From Bacteroidales bacterium (GTDB taxonomy: Bacteria; Bacteroidota; Bacteroidia; Bacteroidales; UBA7960), in contig JAHYJD010000009.1 in assembly GCA_019429365.1 (NCBI GenBank), positions 1-64,000 on the forward strand: 64,000 nucleotides of DNA, in the 5' to 3' direction. How positions within the stretch are numbered: the first letter of the stretch is position 1; each line of letters opens with the position of its first letter. The translations under genes and the position numbers were made by a program. The notes beneath the pieces were generated by a model. The model did not search any database and was not told where the DNA came from. It saw only the letters and a program-made list of their open reading frames with translations. This document shows, piece after piece, positions 17,538 to 27,942 of this stretch.

Positions 17538-18176
17538 ATGAAAGCACTGAAAAAATTGTTTCTGTTCCTGATGCCACCCGAGAACTGGCGACTGACGGTC
17601 ATTATTCTCAGTGGCATCTTTACCGGGATTTTTTTGCTGGTGGTGCACATATCTAAGGCAACCTCCTACCTTTCGGATGAGCCTGAAACTTGCATCAACT
17701 GCCATGTAATGTACCCGCATTATGCCTCGTGGTCGAAAAGCAGCCACAGCGAGGTGGCTACCTGCAGCGATTGCCATGTTCCGCAGGATAACTTTGTAAG
17801 GAAATACTATTTTAAGGGCAGCGATGGGCTCAGACACAGCACCTGGTTTACCTTTCGCTGGGAGCCCCAGGTAATCCAGATCAAAAGTGCAGGCATTGGG
17901 GTAGTACAGGAAAATTGCATTCGCTGCCACCTCGACCTGGTTGACATGACCCAGTTGGTGGAAGTTACCAGAAAAATGGCCGATGCCGGCGAAGGAAAAC
18001 TTTGCTGGGAATGTCATCGCGAAACCCCGCATGGCACCGTTAAAAGCCTTTCGGCAGCGCCACACGCCCTGGTGGAACGATTGCCCACTGTGGTGCCCTC
18101 GTGGCTCGAGTGGCTGGTTGGAAGCCCTGATCGCTCCCCAAAGGTACAAACCCCGGGAATTTCAGAAATGGATTAA
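17538..18176 (+). CDS. nrfH: Cytochrome c nitrite reductase small subunit NrfH
   Basis: A 212-residue tetrahaem quinol dehydrogenase anchored by one N-terminal helix (about residues 18-38). It takes electrons from menaquinol and passes them to NrfA at the periplasmic face. Four haem-binding motifs are visible: CINCH (52-56), CSDCH (76-80), CIRCH (127-131) and CWECH (156-160). It is followed 43 bases later by nrfA, the standard order for the NrfHA complex. The ATG at 17538 places the membrane anchor at the right distance from the first haem motif. Confidence 0.95.
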   Translation: MKALKKLFLFLMPPENWRLTVIILSGIFTGIFLLVVHISKATSYLSDEPETCINCHVMYPHYASWSKSSHSEVATCSDCHVPQDNFVRKYYFKGSDGLRHSTWFTFRWEPQVIQIKSAGIGVVQENCIRCHLDLVDMTQLVEVTRKMADAGEGKLCWECHRETPHGTVKSLSAAPHALVERLPTVVPSWLEWLVGSPDRSPKVQTPGISEMD

Positions 18177-18219
18177 ATCTTCTCAAACATAAAGCATAAA
18201 CCACAAAAACAACCATATT

Positions 18220-19662
18220 ATGAGCATTAGAGAAATTTCGCAGAAGAAACCATGGCTGAACTGGGTATTGTTTTTTGCCACGGTAGTCATTGTGTTTATT
18301 ATCGGGTTGCTGGCGGCCAGCATTGTTGAAAGGCGCAGCGAAGCCCAGCTCTATTTCCAAATGATCAACCCCATTGAAGAATGGGAGGCCAACAACGCAG
18401 TATGGGGCGATAATTTTCCACGGCAGTACGAGTCATACTCTATGACAGCCGACACCAGCTTTATGAGCAAGCACTTTGGTTCGGGCATGATCGATTACCT
18501 GGACAAGTATCCTGAGCTGGTGGTAATGTGGGCGGGTTATGCCTTTTCGCGCGACTATAACCAGGGCCGTGGACACTATTACTCGGTAACCGATGTGCAA
18601 AACACCTTGCGCACCATGGTTCCACAGCCAGCCACGTGCTGGACCTGCAAAAGCCCCGACGTGCCCCGAATGATGAACGAAATTGGTGTGGCCGAATTTT
18701 ATGCCGGCACCTGGGGCGATATGGGGCCCAACATTCAGAATCATATTGGCTGCCTCGACTGCCACGACCCGAGCACCATGAACCTGCGCATTTCAAGGCC
18801 CGCACTGGTGGAAGCTTTCCAGCGCCAGGGCATCGATATTACTAAGGCTACCCGACAGGAGATGCGCTCGCTGGTTTGCGCCCAATGCCATGTGGAGTAT
18901 TACTTCAAGCAGCCCGGCAACTACCTGACCTTCCCATGGGATGAAGGGTTTGCCGCTGAGGACATGGAAAAATACCTCGACAATGTTGGCCACACAGACT
19001 GGGTGCACGCGCTCAGCAAAGCTCCCATGATTAAAACACAACACCCCGACTACGAGCTTTATAAAACCGGCATTCACGCCCAGCGCGGGGTCTCGTGTGC
19101 CGATTGCCATATGCCTTACAAACGCGAAGGCGGCATTAAATTTACCGATCACCATTTGCGCAGCCCCCTGGCCAATGTGGCAGGCTCATGCCAGGTTTGC
19201 CATCGCGAAAGCGAAGCCGACCTGATAAAAAACGTCTATGACCACCAGGCAAGGGTTTCTGAATTGCGCCGCATTTGCGAAAAGAACCTTGCCACGGTTC
19301 ATTTGGAAGCCAAATATGCCTGGGATGCCGGAGCTACCGAGGATGAGATGAAGGATGTGCTGCAGTTGATCCGGCACGCACAATGGCGCTGGGACTGGGT
19401 GGCAGCTGCCAACGGCATGGGCATACACTCGCCCGCTGAGGCGCTCAGGGTGCTTGGCACTTCCATTCAAAAGGTGAATGAGGCCCGTATTATCCTGGCC
19501 ACTGTTTTCCATAAATACGACCACCAGTATCCAGTGGAGTTGCCCGATTTTTCAACCAAAGCAAAAGCCCAGGAAGTGATTGGGCTGGACATGGACAAAC
19601 TGCACCAAGACAAAAAAGAATGGAAAGAAACCGTTTTGCCGCAATGGCTTAGCGCGTTATAG
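18220..19662 (+). CDS. nrfA: Ammonia-forming cytochrome c nitrite reductase NrfA
   Basis: A 480-residue pentahaem enzyme that reduces nitrite to ammonium. The catalytic haem has the characteristic lysine-ligated motif CWTCK (140-144). The other four are CLDCH (178-182), CAQCH (220-224), CADCH (293-297) and CQVCH (324-328). Residues 13-34 form a hydrophobic helix without an obvious signal peptidase site, so the protein may stay membrane-anchored. Together with NrfH it forms the respiratory (or detoxifying) nitrite ammonification module. A strong terminator follows. Confidence 0.97.
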   Translation: MSIREISQKKPWLNWVLFFATVVIVFIIGLLAASIVERRSEAQLYFQMINPIEEWEANNAVWGDNFPRQYESYSMTADTSFMSKHFGSGMIDYLDKYPELVVMWAGYAFSRDYNQGRGHYYSVTDVQNTLRTMVPQPATCWTCKSPDVPRMMNEIGVAEFYAGTWGDMGPNIQNHIGCLDCHDPSTMNLRISRPALVEAFQRQGIDITKATRQEMRSLVCAQCHVEYYFKQPGNYLTFPWDEGFAAEDMEKYLDNVGHTDWVHALSKAPMIKTQHPDYELYKTGIHAQRGVSCADCHMPYKREGGIKFTDHHLRSPLANVAGSCQVCHRESEADLIKNVYDHQARVSELRRICEKNLATVHLEAKYAWDAGATEDEMKDVLQLIRHAQWRWDWVAAANGMGIHSPAEALRVLGTSIQKVNEARIILATVFHKYDHQYPVELPDFSTKAKAQEVIGLDMDKLHQDKKEWKETVLPQWLSAL

Positions 19663-19678
19663 TTTATTGACAAAATGC

Positions 19679-19713
19679 AAAAAACCGCTCCGGAATTCCG
19701 GGGCGGTTTTTTT
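19679..19713. terminator. Bidirectional intrinsic terminator
   Basis: AAAACCGCtCCGG / CCGGgGCGGTTTT forms a long stem with an AATT loop, with A-tract and T-tract on the two sides. It lies between the convergent nrfA and Na/Pi cotransporter genes and can serve both. Confidence 0.85.
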
Positions 19714-19733
19714 ATTTTTAAGGGAAAAGTCCG

Positions 19734-21434
19734 CTATTCAATATTTACCCCTGATACGGCTTCAGAAATATTCAGCAGGGTATCCCCTATTTTTTCGCAG
19801 GAAGAAATAAGTTTGTTAAAATAGAAGGCACTTTTTACGTGGGCTACGCCTTTTTCTATGTCTTCAATTACTTCTTCGCTCACAGCATCGCGAAAAGCGT
19901 TAATGCGCTCTTCCAGCTCGATGGAGCGTGGCAGGTTCTGCCGGGCAAACTGATCACCTTTGTCGAGGTTTTCAATGGCTTGCTCAAAGGCATCGTTGGT
20001 CAATTTAAACATCTCGAACAACTCGCTGCGCTGGGCAGGTGTAAAATAAACCTTCTCTTCCTTTTTCTTGGCCAACAGCGTGGACATTTTATAGCACACG
20101 TCGCCAATCTTTTCGATTTCGGCACAGACCAGGCGCATGCGGCGCAATTCTTCGGAGGCATGTCCGCTCAACTGGTTTTTCGAAACCTTTACAAAGAAAG
20201 TGGTAATTTCTACCTCCACCCTATCGGTAATTTCCTCGTATTTGCTAACCCTTTCTCGCAATTCCTCAAATTCTTTTTTATCAGTTTCAATGATCATGGC
20301 CGGAATGAAATTAAACATGCGATGAGCCAGGTCGGCAAATTGCTTGGTTTCTTTCTTGGCCTGGAACACGGTAAGCTCGGCTGCCTGCAAAAAACCACTG
20401 CTGAAAAACTCGAGTTGCGGACGTTCCAGGCGCTTGCCACGGGGAGGCAGGATATGCTCCACAACAAAAACAAAATACTTGAGAAAACCTATCAGCAGAA
20501 GGGTATTGATAATATTGAAAGCGGTGTGGAAAATTGAAAGGCCAATGGGTACCATTGCTGCGCTGGCGATGGGCGAAGCCATGCCAGCCTTTACCATATA
20601 ATGATCAATCTGACCGACAAAGGGTTTGAAAACAATGAGCATCCAGATGACCCCGGTAATATTAAACAAGGTATGAGCCAGAGCTGCCCTTTTTGCCTGA
20701 TTGTTACCCACCAGGGCAGCCAGGTTGGCAGTTATGGTAGTGCCAATATTTTCGCCCAGCACAATGGCCGCCCCATGCTCAAAGCCAATCCAACCATTGG
20801 CGCACATCACCAGGGTGAGGGCCATGGTGGCACTCGATGATTGCAGCACAATGGTTAACAAGGTTCCAATGCCCAGGAAAATAAGGGTAGTATAAAAACC
20901 GTAGTCGGTTAAACGGCCCAGGGCTTCAAAAATTTCGGGATTGCTGTTAAAATCAGGCACCGAATTTTTCAGGAATTCAAGCCCCAGAAACAATAGCGCA
21001 AAACCTAGCAGGGTTTCACCCGTGGAGTTTAGCCTTTCCCGCGACATCATTAAAAGCGGGAAGCTTATGGCAATCAGTGGCAGGGAGTAGGTAGCAATGC
21101 TGACCTTAAACCCCAGCAACGAAATTATCCAGGCGGTGGTGGTGGTGCCTATATTGGCCCCCATAATTACACCTACGGCCTGGGTGAGGTTTAACAGACC
21201 GGCATTGACAAAGCTCACAAACATTACAGTGGAGGCCGATGACGACTGCACCAGGGTCGTCACAAGAAAACCTGTGAGCACGCCCATAAAGCGGTTGGAG
21301 GTCATGGCCGACAGAATGTTGCGCATTTTGTCACCGGCAAGCTTCTGAATACCTTCGCTCATGGTCTTCATTCCGAAAAGGAACAAACTGAGCGATCCGA
21401 AAAGGGTGAGGAACTGAAGAAAGCTATAGTTCAT
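19734..21434 (-). CDS. Na/Pi cotransporter family protein with PhoU-like domain
   Basis: A 566-residue inner-membrane protein. The NptA/PNaS family hallmark is seen in two inverted halves, each with a QSSSA motif (residues 63-67 and 198-202) followed by a GxNIGTT-type segment (GANIGTTTT and GENIGTTIT). Helices extend to about residue 330. The C-terminal ~200 residues are helical and charged, resembling PhoU, as in bacterial YjbB-type members. It probably moves phosphate coupled to sodium; import or export cannot be decided. It stands alone, with a promoter box 29 bases upstream. Confidence 0.9.
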   Translation of the reverse strand: MNYSFLQFLTLFGSLSLFLFGMKTMSEGIQKLAGDKMRNILSAMTSNRFMGVLTGFLVTTLVQSSSASTVMFVSFVNAGLLNLTQAVGVIMGANIGTTTTAWIISLLGFKVSIATYSLPLIAISFPLLMMSRERLNSTGETLLGFALLFLGLEFLKNSVPDFNSNPEIFEALGRLTDYGFYTTLIFLGIGTLLTIVLQSSSATMALTLVMCANGWIGFEHGAAIVLGENIGTTITANLAALVGNNQAKRAALAHTLFNITGVIWMLIVFKPFVGQIDHYMVKAGMASPIASAAMVPIGLSIFHTAFNIINTLLLIGFLKYFVFVVEHILPPRGKRLERPQLEFFSSGFLQAAELTVFQAKKETKQFADLAHRMFNFIPAMIIETDKKEFEELRERVSKYEEITDRVEVEITTFFVKVSKNQLSGHASEELRRMRLVCAEIEKIGDVCYKMSTLLAKKKEEKVYFTPAQRSELFEMFKLTNDAFEQAIENLDKGDQFARQNLPRSIELEERINAFRDAVSEEVIEDIEKGVAHVKSAFYFNKLISSCEKIGDTLLNISEAVSGVNIE

Positions 21435-21462
21435 AAATTAGCATTTAAGCTTTTGGAGATAT

Positions 21463-21470
21463 CAAAATTA
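21463..21470 (-). promoter_or_regulatory. -7 box of the Na/Pi cotransporter gene
   Basis: TAATTTTG on the minus strand, matching TAnnTTTG, 29 bases before the ATG at 21434. Confidence 0.5.
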
Positions 21471-21608
21471 CATAAATCCAATCCAACAGTTGTGTTGTTA
21501 ACACAAACTTAATATTGATAACAATTTACCCACAGCCAATTTACAAAAAAATCAGTTCGGCAGATTTTTTCACACAAAAAAACAAAAAAGGGAAGTGAGT
21601 TAAGCTAT

Positions 21609-22889
21609 CTAATGCTTGATAACCTTGGTAGAAAATGGTTTTACCATTGACCCTTCGGCCCTGAGAATATAAATTCCCGGGCTGAGTCTGGAAAGGTCTA
21701 CAGACCAGGTCTCGCCGGGCAAGAAATGTTTTGCCGGACTGGTAAATAATTTTTCTCCTGTAAGGGAATAAAGAGAAACAACCACGGGCAGCGATACGCC
21801 CGAAATCTTCAGGTTGAGCCGGTCGGCCACAGGGTTGTTAAAAATAAACCGGCCGTTTGCGGCAAAATATTCTGGCGTGCTTACGGTAATCTGACTAGTT
21901 TGCATTTTCATCACCACCGGCAAATGATCAGACATGCCATATAGAGCCTCTACAACCATCTGAGGCGCGCTGTTATTAGGCGGATCTATCACCGACTGGT
22001 TGTAGCGGTTTCCATCCTGCCCAAGCGCCTGGTAGCTCTCCTCAATAAAGTGCAGGCCCATATACCCCTCCAAGATTGCATGAGAAGTTAGAATAAGATC
22101 GTACCGATCGTCGAGTCCGCCCGTAACAAAGCAGGCATGGCTGCCAGTGCGGGTACTCTGGGTGTGATACCTGGCCATAGCCGGGTTATTATACCATTGC
22201 CCCGGCTGATCGACTGGATCATAAAATCTGATGGCTTCATTGGGATGGTAGGTAATGTGTTGAAAGGCCTGCTCAAAGGAAGCATTCATGTTGAAATCGC
22301 CCATAAATAGCAGGTTTCCGCGAATGTTGTTTGAATTAATATAGGCCATTACCGCCTGGGCCTCGGCAGTGCGCGTTTGCTGGTCGGAAGCAGTGCTGCC
22401 AGCTTTGAAGTGTGCCACGATGGCCGTAAGAAATATGGTGTCGCCTGCTTCAAGCCCCTCCTGATCGTTGTAGTAAAGAGTGTAAAGGTTTATGTCGCGC
22501 AAGATATTGGCTGCCACGGCCTCAAAATACAGGCTGAATTTGTTATGATCGTAATACAGCATGTTTACGATGGTTGAATTGGTGGTGTTTGAATAGGCTG
22601 CCCGGCTAAACCTGCTTTCATCGCCTGCATTTAGCACTCCGTTGAGAATGCGATCGGCATTTGCTTCACCGCGACCCAGTTCATTTACCGTAAAAATATC
22701 GGGCTGTACATAATCGATAATAGTGCTAAGATACTGATCCTTAATGTTCACGTTATTGTTTTGCGAAGTGCAAAAAGAAGTATTTATACCATAATACAGC
22801 AGATTGTAATGCATTACGGTAATGGAATCCTGGGCGGCAGCTAAGTAGGATAAAAAGACAAGGAAAGCCGGGAAGATAATCTTTTTCAA
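21609..22889 (-). CDS. Secreted endonuclease/exonuclease/phosphatase-fold protein with T9SS sorting domain
   Basis: A 426-residue secreted protein. An N-terminal signal peptide (MKKIIFPAFLVFLSYLAAAQ) precedes an EEP-fold domain with VMHYNLLYYG, MGDFNMN and SDHLPVVMKM, the catalytic motifs of the DNase I-like superfamily. The last ~80 residues form a type IX secretion sorting domain (FNNPVADRLNLKI, LYSLTGEKLF, LSPGIYILR, ending in a basic KVIKH). The protein should therefore cross the outer membrane by T9SS and be released or surface-attached. Substrate could be extracellular DNA or a phosphoester; not decided by sequence. It is upstream of, and in the same direction as, the Na/Pi cotransporter, separated by 174 bases. 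Confidence 0.88.
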   Translation of the reverse strand: MKKIIFPAFLVFLSYLAAAQDSITVMHYNLLYYGINTSFCTSQNNNVNIKDQYLSTIIDYVQPDIFTVNELGRGEANADRILNGVLNAGDESRFSRAAYSNTTNSTIVNMLYYDHNKFSLYFEAVAANILRDINLYTLYYNDQEGLEAGDTIFLTAIVAHFKAGSTASDQQTRTAEAQAVMAYINSNNIRGNLLFMGDFNMNASFEQAFQHITYHPNEAIRFYDPVDQPGQWYNNPAMARYHTQSTRTGSHACFVTGGLDDRYDLILTSHAILEGYMGLHFIEESYQALGQDGNRYNQSVIDPPNNSAPQMVVEALYGMSDHLPVVMKMQTSQITVSTPEYFAANGRFIFNNPVADRLNLKISGVSLPVVVSLYSLTGEKLFTSPAKHFLPGETWSVDLSRLSPGIYILRAEGSMVKPFSTKVIKH

Positions 22890-22924
22890 TGGTTGTAACA
22901 GGAATTACTATATCAGAAAAAAGG

Positions 22925-22952
22925 AAAAAAAAGGGGCCAAACTGGCCCCTAT
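22925..22952 (-). terminator. Intrinsic terminator of eno
   Basis: On the minus strand TAGGGGCCA / TGGCCCCT forms an 8-pair stem with a 3-base loop, followed by a run of T residues. It starts 25 bases after the eno stop. Confidence 0.85.
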
Positions 22953-22974
22953 TCCCCTGCATTAGCGGGATAAA

Positions 22975-24373
<1,399 letters not shown>

Positions 24374-24400
24374 GTGATTTATCCGGTCGCAAACATTGAA

Positions 24401-25018
24401 TTATTTTTCAGTGTCTGCATCTTTGGTTTCTTCCGGTGTGGTTTGGTCTTCAGTAGCATCAGTTGCCTGTGCCTCGGGCTGAACTTGTACCTCTTCTGCT
24501 TTAGGTTCTTCTATCTTGGGTTCTTCAGCAGGTTTTTCTTCCTTTTCAGCCTTAGGGGCAGCTTGTTTTGCTACCGGAGCGTCGTCTTCCGTCTTTTTGC
24601 GACGGCCGGCACGCCTGGTCTTTTTAGCCTGATCGCCTTCGGCTTTCTTAAGCAGGTTGGGGTTGTAATCAACCAGCTCAATCATGCACATCTCGGCGCC
24701 ATCGCCCATACGGAAGCCAGTTTTCAGAATCCGGGTATATCCGCCCGGACGGTCGGCAACTTTCTGTGCAACCTCGCGAAAAAGTTCGCTCACTGCATGT
24801 TTGTTTTCCAGGTAGCTGAATACCACGCGGCGCGAATGAGTGGAGTCATCCTTCGATTTGGTAATTAGCGGCTCAACATACACTTTCAAGGCTTTTGCCT
24901 TGGCAACGGTGGTATTGATGCGTTTATGGAGAATGAGGGAGGCAGCCATGTTTGAAAGCATAGCCTTGCGGTGTGCAGATTTCCTTCCCAGGTGATTGAC
25001 TTTCTTTCTGTGTCTCAT
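24401..25018 (-). CDS. rplQ: 50S ribosomal protein L17 with long acidic tail
   Basis: 205 residues, against about 127 in E. coli. The first ~120 residues are normal L17 ([38 protein letters not shown]). The remaining ~80 are low-complexity, rich in Glu, Ala, Pro and Lys (for example [18 protein letters not shown]). Tails of this sort occur in other Bacteroidota L17 proteins; the function is unknown, probably solvent-exposed on the ribosome. It is the last gene of the array, just after rpoA. Confidence 0.96.
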   Translation of the reverse strand: MRHRKKVNHLGRKSAHRKAMLSNMAASLILHKRINTTVAKAKALKVYVEPLITKSKDDSTHSRRVVFSYLENKHAVSELFREVAQKVADRPGGYTRILKTGFRMGDGAEMCMIELVDYNPNLLKKAEGDQAKKTRRAGRRKKTEDDAPVAKQAAPKAEKEEKPAEEPKIEEPKAEEVQVQPEAQATDATEDQTTPEETKDADTEK

Positions 25019-25023
25019 TTCAG

Positions 25024-26016
25024 TTATTCCTTATCTAATTTATATTTCGCAAGGTTCATTCCAAAGGTGAGGTTCTTCGACTTGATCAGTTCCTCGAGCT
25101 CAGTAAGCGATTTTTTGCCAAAGTTGCGGAACTTAAGCAAATCGTGCTTGTTGAGGGCAACCAGATCGGCAAGGGTTTCCACATCGGCAGCTTTCAAGCA
25201 ATTGAGGGCACGGACGGAGAGGTCCATGTCAACAAGTTTTGTTTTAAGCAACTGACGCATATGCAGTGAGGTCTCGTCGAACTCTTCGCTGGCTGCTTTC
25301 TCTTCGGTGTCGAGGGTAATTTTCTCGTCGGAGAAAAGCATGAAATGAACGATCAGGATCTTGGCAGCTTCCTTCAGGGCATCTTTCGGTGTAATGGAGC
25401 CGTCGGTAAGAATATCCAGAACCAGTTTTTCGTAGTCGGTTTTTTGTTCCACGCGGTAGTCTTCCACCAAAAATGTAACATTTTTTACGGGGGTGAAAAT
25501 GGAGTCAACTGCAATGGTGCCAATTATCGGGTTAAGCTGTTTGTTTTCCTCAGCAGAAACATATCCCCTGCCCTTTTCAATGGTAAATTCCATTGTAAGG
25601 TTCACGCTGGGTTCCATACTGCAAATCACCACCTCGGGGTTAAGTACTTGAAAATTAGAAAGCGAGGCGTTAAGATCGCCGGCAGTAAGGGCTTCCTTGC
25701 CGGAAACATTAATGGTAAACTTTTCGTTTTCCACCTCTTCTACCTGCCTTTTAAACCGGAGCTGCTTCAGGTTAAGAATGATTTCCGTTACATCTTCTAC
25801 TACACCTTTAATGGTAGAGAACTCGTGATCAACGCCTTCAATTTTAACCGAGGTAATGGCAAATCCTTCCAGCGATGAGAGCAGAATCCTCCTGAGCGCA
25901 TTGCCAATGGTAATACCATACCCGGGTTCCAGCGGACGGAATTCAAACTTGCCGAATCGTTCGTTCGATTCGAGCATGATCACTTTATCCGGTTTTTGAA
26001 AAGCTAAAATTGCCAT
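25024..26016 (-). CDS. rpoA: RNA polymerase alpha subunit
   Basis: A 330-residue protein that starts polymerase assembly and contacts upstream promoter DNA and activators. The N-terminal domain contains [20 protein letters not shown]. The C-terminal domain (from about residue 265) has the helix-hairpin-helix segment [18 protein letters not shown] and [17 protein letters not shown]. Length is standard. It lies between rpsD and rplQ with short gaps, as in the classical alpha operon. Confidence 0.98.
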   Translation of the reverse strand: MAILAFQKPDKVIMLESNERFGKFEFRPLEPGYGITIGNALRRILLSSLEGFAITSVKIEGVDHEFSTIKGVVEDVTEIILNLKQLRFKRQVEEVENEKFTINVSGKEALTAGDLNASLSNFQVLNPEVVICSMEPSVNLTMEFTIEKGRGYVSAEENKQLNPIIGTIAVDSIFTPVKNVTFLVEDYRVEQKTDYEKLVLDILTDGSITPKDALKEAAKILIVHFMLFSDEKITLDTEEKAASEEFDETSLHMRQLLKTKLVDMDLSVRALNCLKAADVETLADLVALNKHDLLKFRNFGKKSLTELEELIKSKNLTFGMNLAKYKLDKE

Positions 26017-26050
26017 TATTGTTGGTTTTTGATTAAAAAATGATTGATCA

Positions 26051-26656
26051 TTACTTAGAGTAAAGTTCCACGATGAGCTGCTCCTTGATATTCTCGGGGA
26101 TAGCTTCCCTTTCGGGCATGTTCAGGAATTTACCCTGCATGGTTTCCCTGTCCCACTCCAGCCAGCTGAAGCTGCTTGGACGGGCTGCAAGGGATTCAAC
26201 AATAAATTCGAGGCTTTTCGACTTTTCACGAACGCCAACAATATCACCTGGTTTAACGGTAAACGATGGAATATTGGTAACCTCGCCGTTAACGGTAATA
26301 TGACGGTGTCCTACCAGCTGACGGGCAGCGCGGCGCGAGGGAGCTATACCAAGACGGTATACTACGTTGTCCAGGCGTGCTTCGAGCAGTCCCAGCAGGT
26401 TTTCACCAGTAATACCTTTCATGCGAACGGCCTTTTTAAAGGTGTTGGAGAACTGACGCTCCAGCAAGCCGTAGGTATATTTGGCTTTTTGTTTTTCGAG
26501 AAGCTGAACACCGTATTCCGACATTTTCTTGCGCTTCTTCGATTGCCCGTGTTGTCCCGGGGGGTACTTCTTCTTTTCAAATGCCTTATCAGCGCCGAAG
26601 ATGGGTTCGCCAAACTTACGGGCTACTTTTGTTTTGGGGCCTAAATATCTTGCCAT
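26051..26656 (-). CDS. rpsD: 30S ribosomal protein S4
   Basis: 201 residues. An assembly-initiating 16S rRNA-binding protein, also a translational regulator of the alpha operon in E. coli. The S4 RNA-binding domain is seen as [20 protein letters not shown] and GHRHITVNG. The N-terminus ([16 protein letters not shown]) lacks the four-Cys zinc cluster, so this is the zinc-free form. Confidence 0.97.
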   Translation of the reverse strand: MARYLGPKTKVARKFGEPIFGADKAFEKKKYPPGQHGQSKKRKKMSEYGVQLLEKQKAKYTYGLLERQFSNTFKKAVRMKGITGENLLGLLEARLDNVVYRLGIAPSRRAARQLVGHRHITVNGEVTNIPSFTVKPGDIVGVREKSKSLEFIVESLAARPSSFSWLEWDRETMQGKFLNMPEREAIPENIKEQLIVELYSK

Positions 26657-26698
26657 GGGTTGTTTAAATCTTAATTTACAAACACGAAAAACAAATGG

Positions 26699-27097
26699 TT
26701 ATACTCTCCTTCTCTTGGGCGGACGGCAGCCATTGTGCGGCAGCGGGGTCACGTCCATGATTTCCACCACCTCAATTCCTGAGGCGTGCAGGGTACGGAT
26801 GGCCGACTCGCGTCCTGATCCGGGTCCTTTAACGAAAACCTTCACTTTGCGAAGACCAAGGTCGTATGCTACCTTGGCAGCATCGCCGGCAGCCATCTGA
26901 CCAGCATAGGGTGTATTCTTTTTTGAACCTTTGAAACCCATTTTACCGGCCGACGACCAGGAGATAACCTGTCCGTTTTGGTTGGTCAGCGTAACGATAA
27001 TATTGTTGAAAGAAGCGAAAATGTGGGCCTGTCCTGTAGGCTCAACCTTTACAACTCTTTTCTTGACGCTCCTGGCGCCTTTGGTTGTTTTTGCCAT
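26699..27097 (-). CDS. rpsK: 30S ribosomal protein S11
   Basis: 132 residues. A component of the 30S platform contacting mRNA near the Shine-Dalgarno helix site. Conserved segments [17 protein letters not shown] and the C-terminal [18 protein letters not shown] are complete. In the alpha-operon order rpsM-rpsK-rpsD-rpoA. Confidence 0.97.
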   Translation of the reverse strand: MAKTTKGARSVKKRVVKVEPTGQAHIFASFNNIIVTLTNQNGQVISWSSAGKMGFKGSKKNTPYAGQMAAGDAAKVAYDLGLRKVKVFVKGPGSGRESAIRTLHASGIEVVEIMDVTPLPHNGCRPPKRRRV

Positions 27098-27160
27098 TGT
27101 TTTTAAACTGTTTTGCTCTGATCAAGGGGCACTTATGTACCCACTTCAAAAATTAATGGA

Positions 27161-27538
27161 TTACTTAGTTGCTTTCTTCTTGTTCGCAACGGTTTTTTTC
27201 TTGCCCTTACGGGTACGGGCATTGTTCTTGGTTTTCTGCCCCCTGAGCGGTAGTCCGATACGGTGGCGAATACCACGGTAACAGCCAATGTCCATCAATC
27301 GCTTGATGTTCATTTGAACCTCTGAACGCAGCGAACCTTCTACCTTAAATTTTTCGTTGATAATGTTACGGATCGTGGTCAATTGATCGTCGTTCCATTG
27401 TTCAACCTTGATAGATTCGTCTACTCCGGCCTCAGCGAGGATCTGGGCGGCTGTGCTCCGGCCAATACCAAAAATGTAGGTAAGGCTGATTACGCCTCTT
27501 TTGTTTCTCGGAATGTCAACTCCAGCTATACGTGCCAT
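27161..27538 (-). CDS. rpsM: 30S ribosomal protein S13
   Basis: 125 residues. A head protein of the small subunit that contacts the P-site tRNA and bridges to L5. [15 protein letters not shown] and [26 protein letters not shown] are family signatures; the C-terminus is Lys-rich. Confidence 0.97.
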   Translation of the reverse strand: MARIAGVDIPRNKRGVISLTYIFGIGRSTAAQILAEAGVDESIKVEQWNDDQLTTIRNIINEKFKVEGSLRSEVQMNIKRLMDIGCYRGIRHRIGLPLRGQKTKNNARTRKGKKKTVANKKKATK

Positions 27539-27567
27539 ATGATTTTACCTTGTTTAATTACAGACTT

Positions 27568-27684
27568 TTATCCCTGACGTTGCTTGAACTTGGGATTCTT
27601 TTTGTTAATGACGTAAATCCTCCCTTTCCTGCGAACGATCTTGCACTCGGGGCTTCTTTTCTTAACCGACACTCTGACTTTCAT
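27568..27684 (-). CDS. rpmJ: 50S ribosomal protein L36, zinc-free form
   Basis: A 38-codon gene in the 179-base space between infA and rpsM. The product begins [19 protein letters not shown] and ends KFKQRQG, the L36 pattern. Only one Cys (position 14) is present, and the CxxC...C...H zinc ligands of the C+ form are missing, so this is the zinc-independent (C-) type. L36 helps organise 23S rRNA near the factor-binding region. ATG start at 27684, TAA stop at 27568. Confidence 0.95.
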   Translation of the reverse strand: MKVRVSVKKRSPECKIVRRKGRIYVINKKNPKFKQRQG

Positions 27685-27717
27685 TTTTCAGTGTATTTGT
27701 GTGTGTTGTAAAATCTC

Positions 27718-27936
27718 TTACTTGTACCTAAATGTGATTCGACCTTTTGTAAGATCATAGGGCGACATTTCGACCTTTACCTTATCCCCTGGCAAAATTT
27801 TAATGTAATGCATGCGCATTTTGCCTGATATGTGGGCCGTGATTACGTGGCCGTTTTCGAGTTCAACCCTGAACATTGCATTGCCAAGGGATTCGATAAC
27901 CACGCCGTCCTGCTGTATTGATGCCTGTTTTGCCAT
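27718..27936 (-). CDS. infA: Translation initiation factor IF-1
   Basis: 72 residues, a single OB-fold protein that blocks the A site during initiation. [21 protein letters not shown] and [14 protein letters not shown] are diagnostic. It sits between map and rpmJ as in many bacteria. Confidence 0.98.
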   Translation of the reverse strand: MAKQASIQQDGVVIESLGNAMFRVELENGHVITAHISGKMRMHYIKILPGDKVKVEMSPYDLTKGRITFRYK

Positions 27937-27942
27937 ATAATC

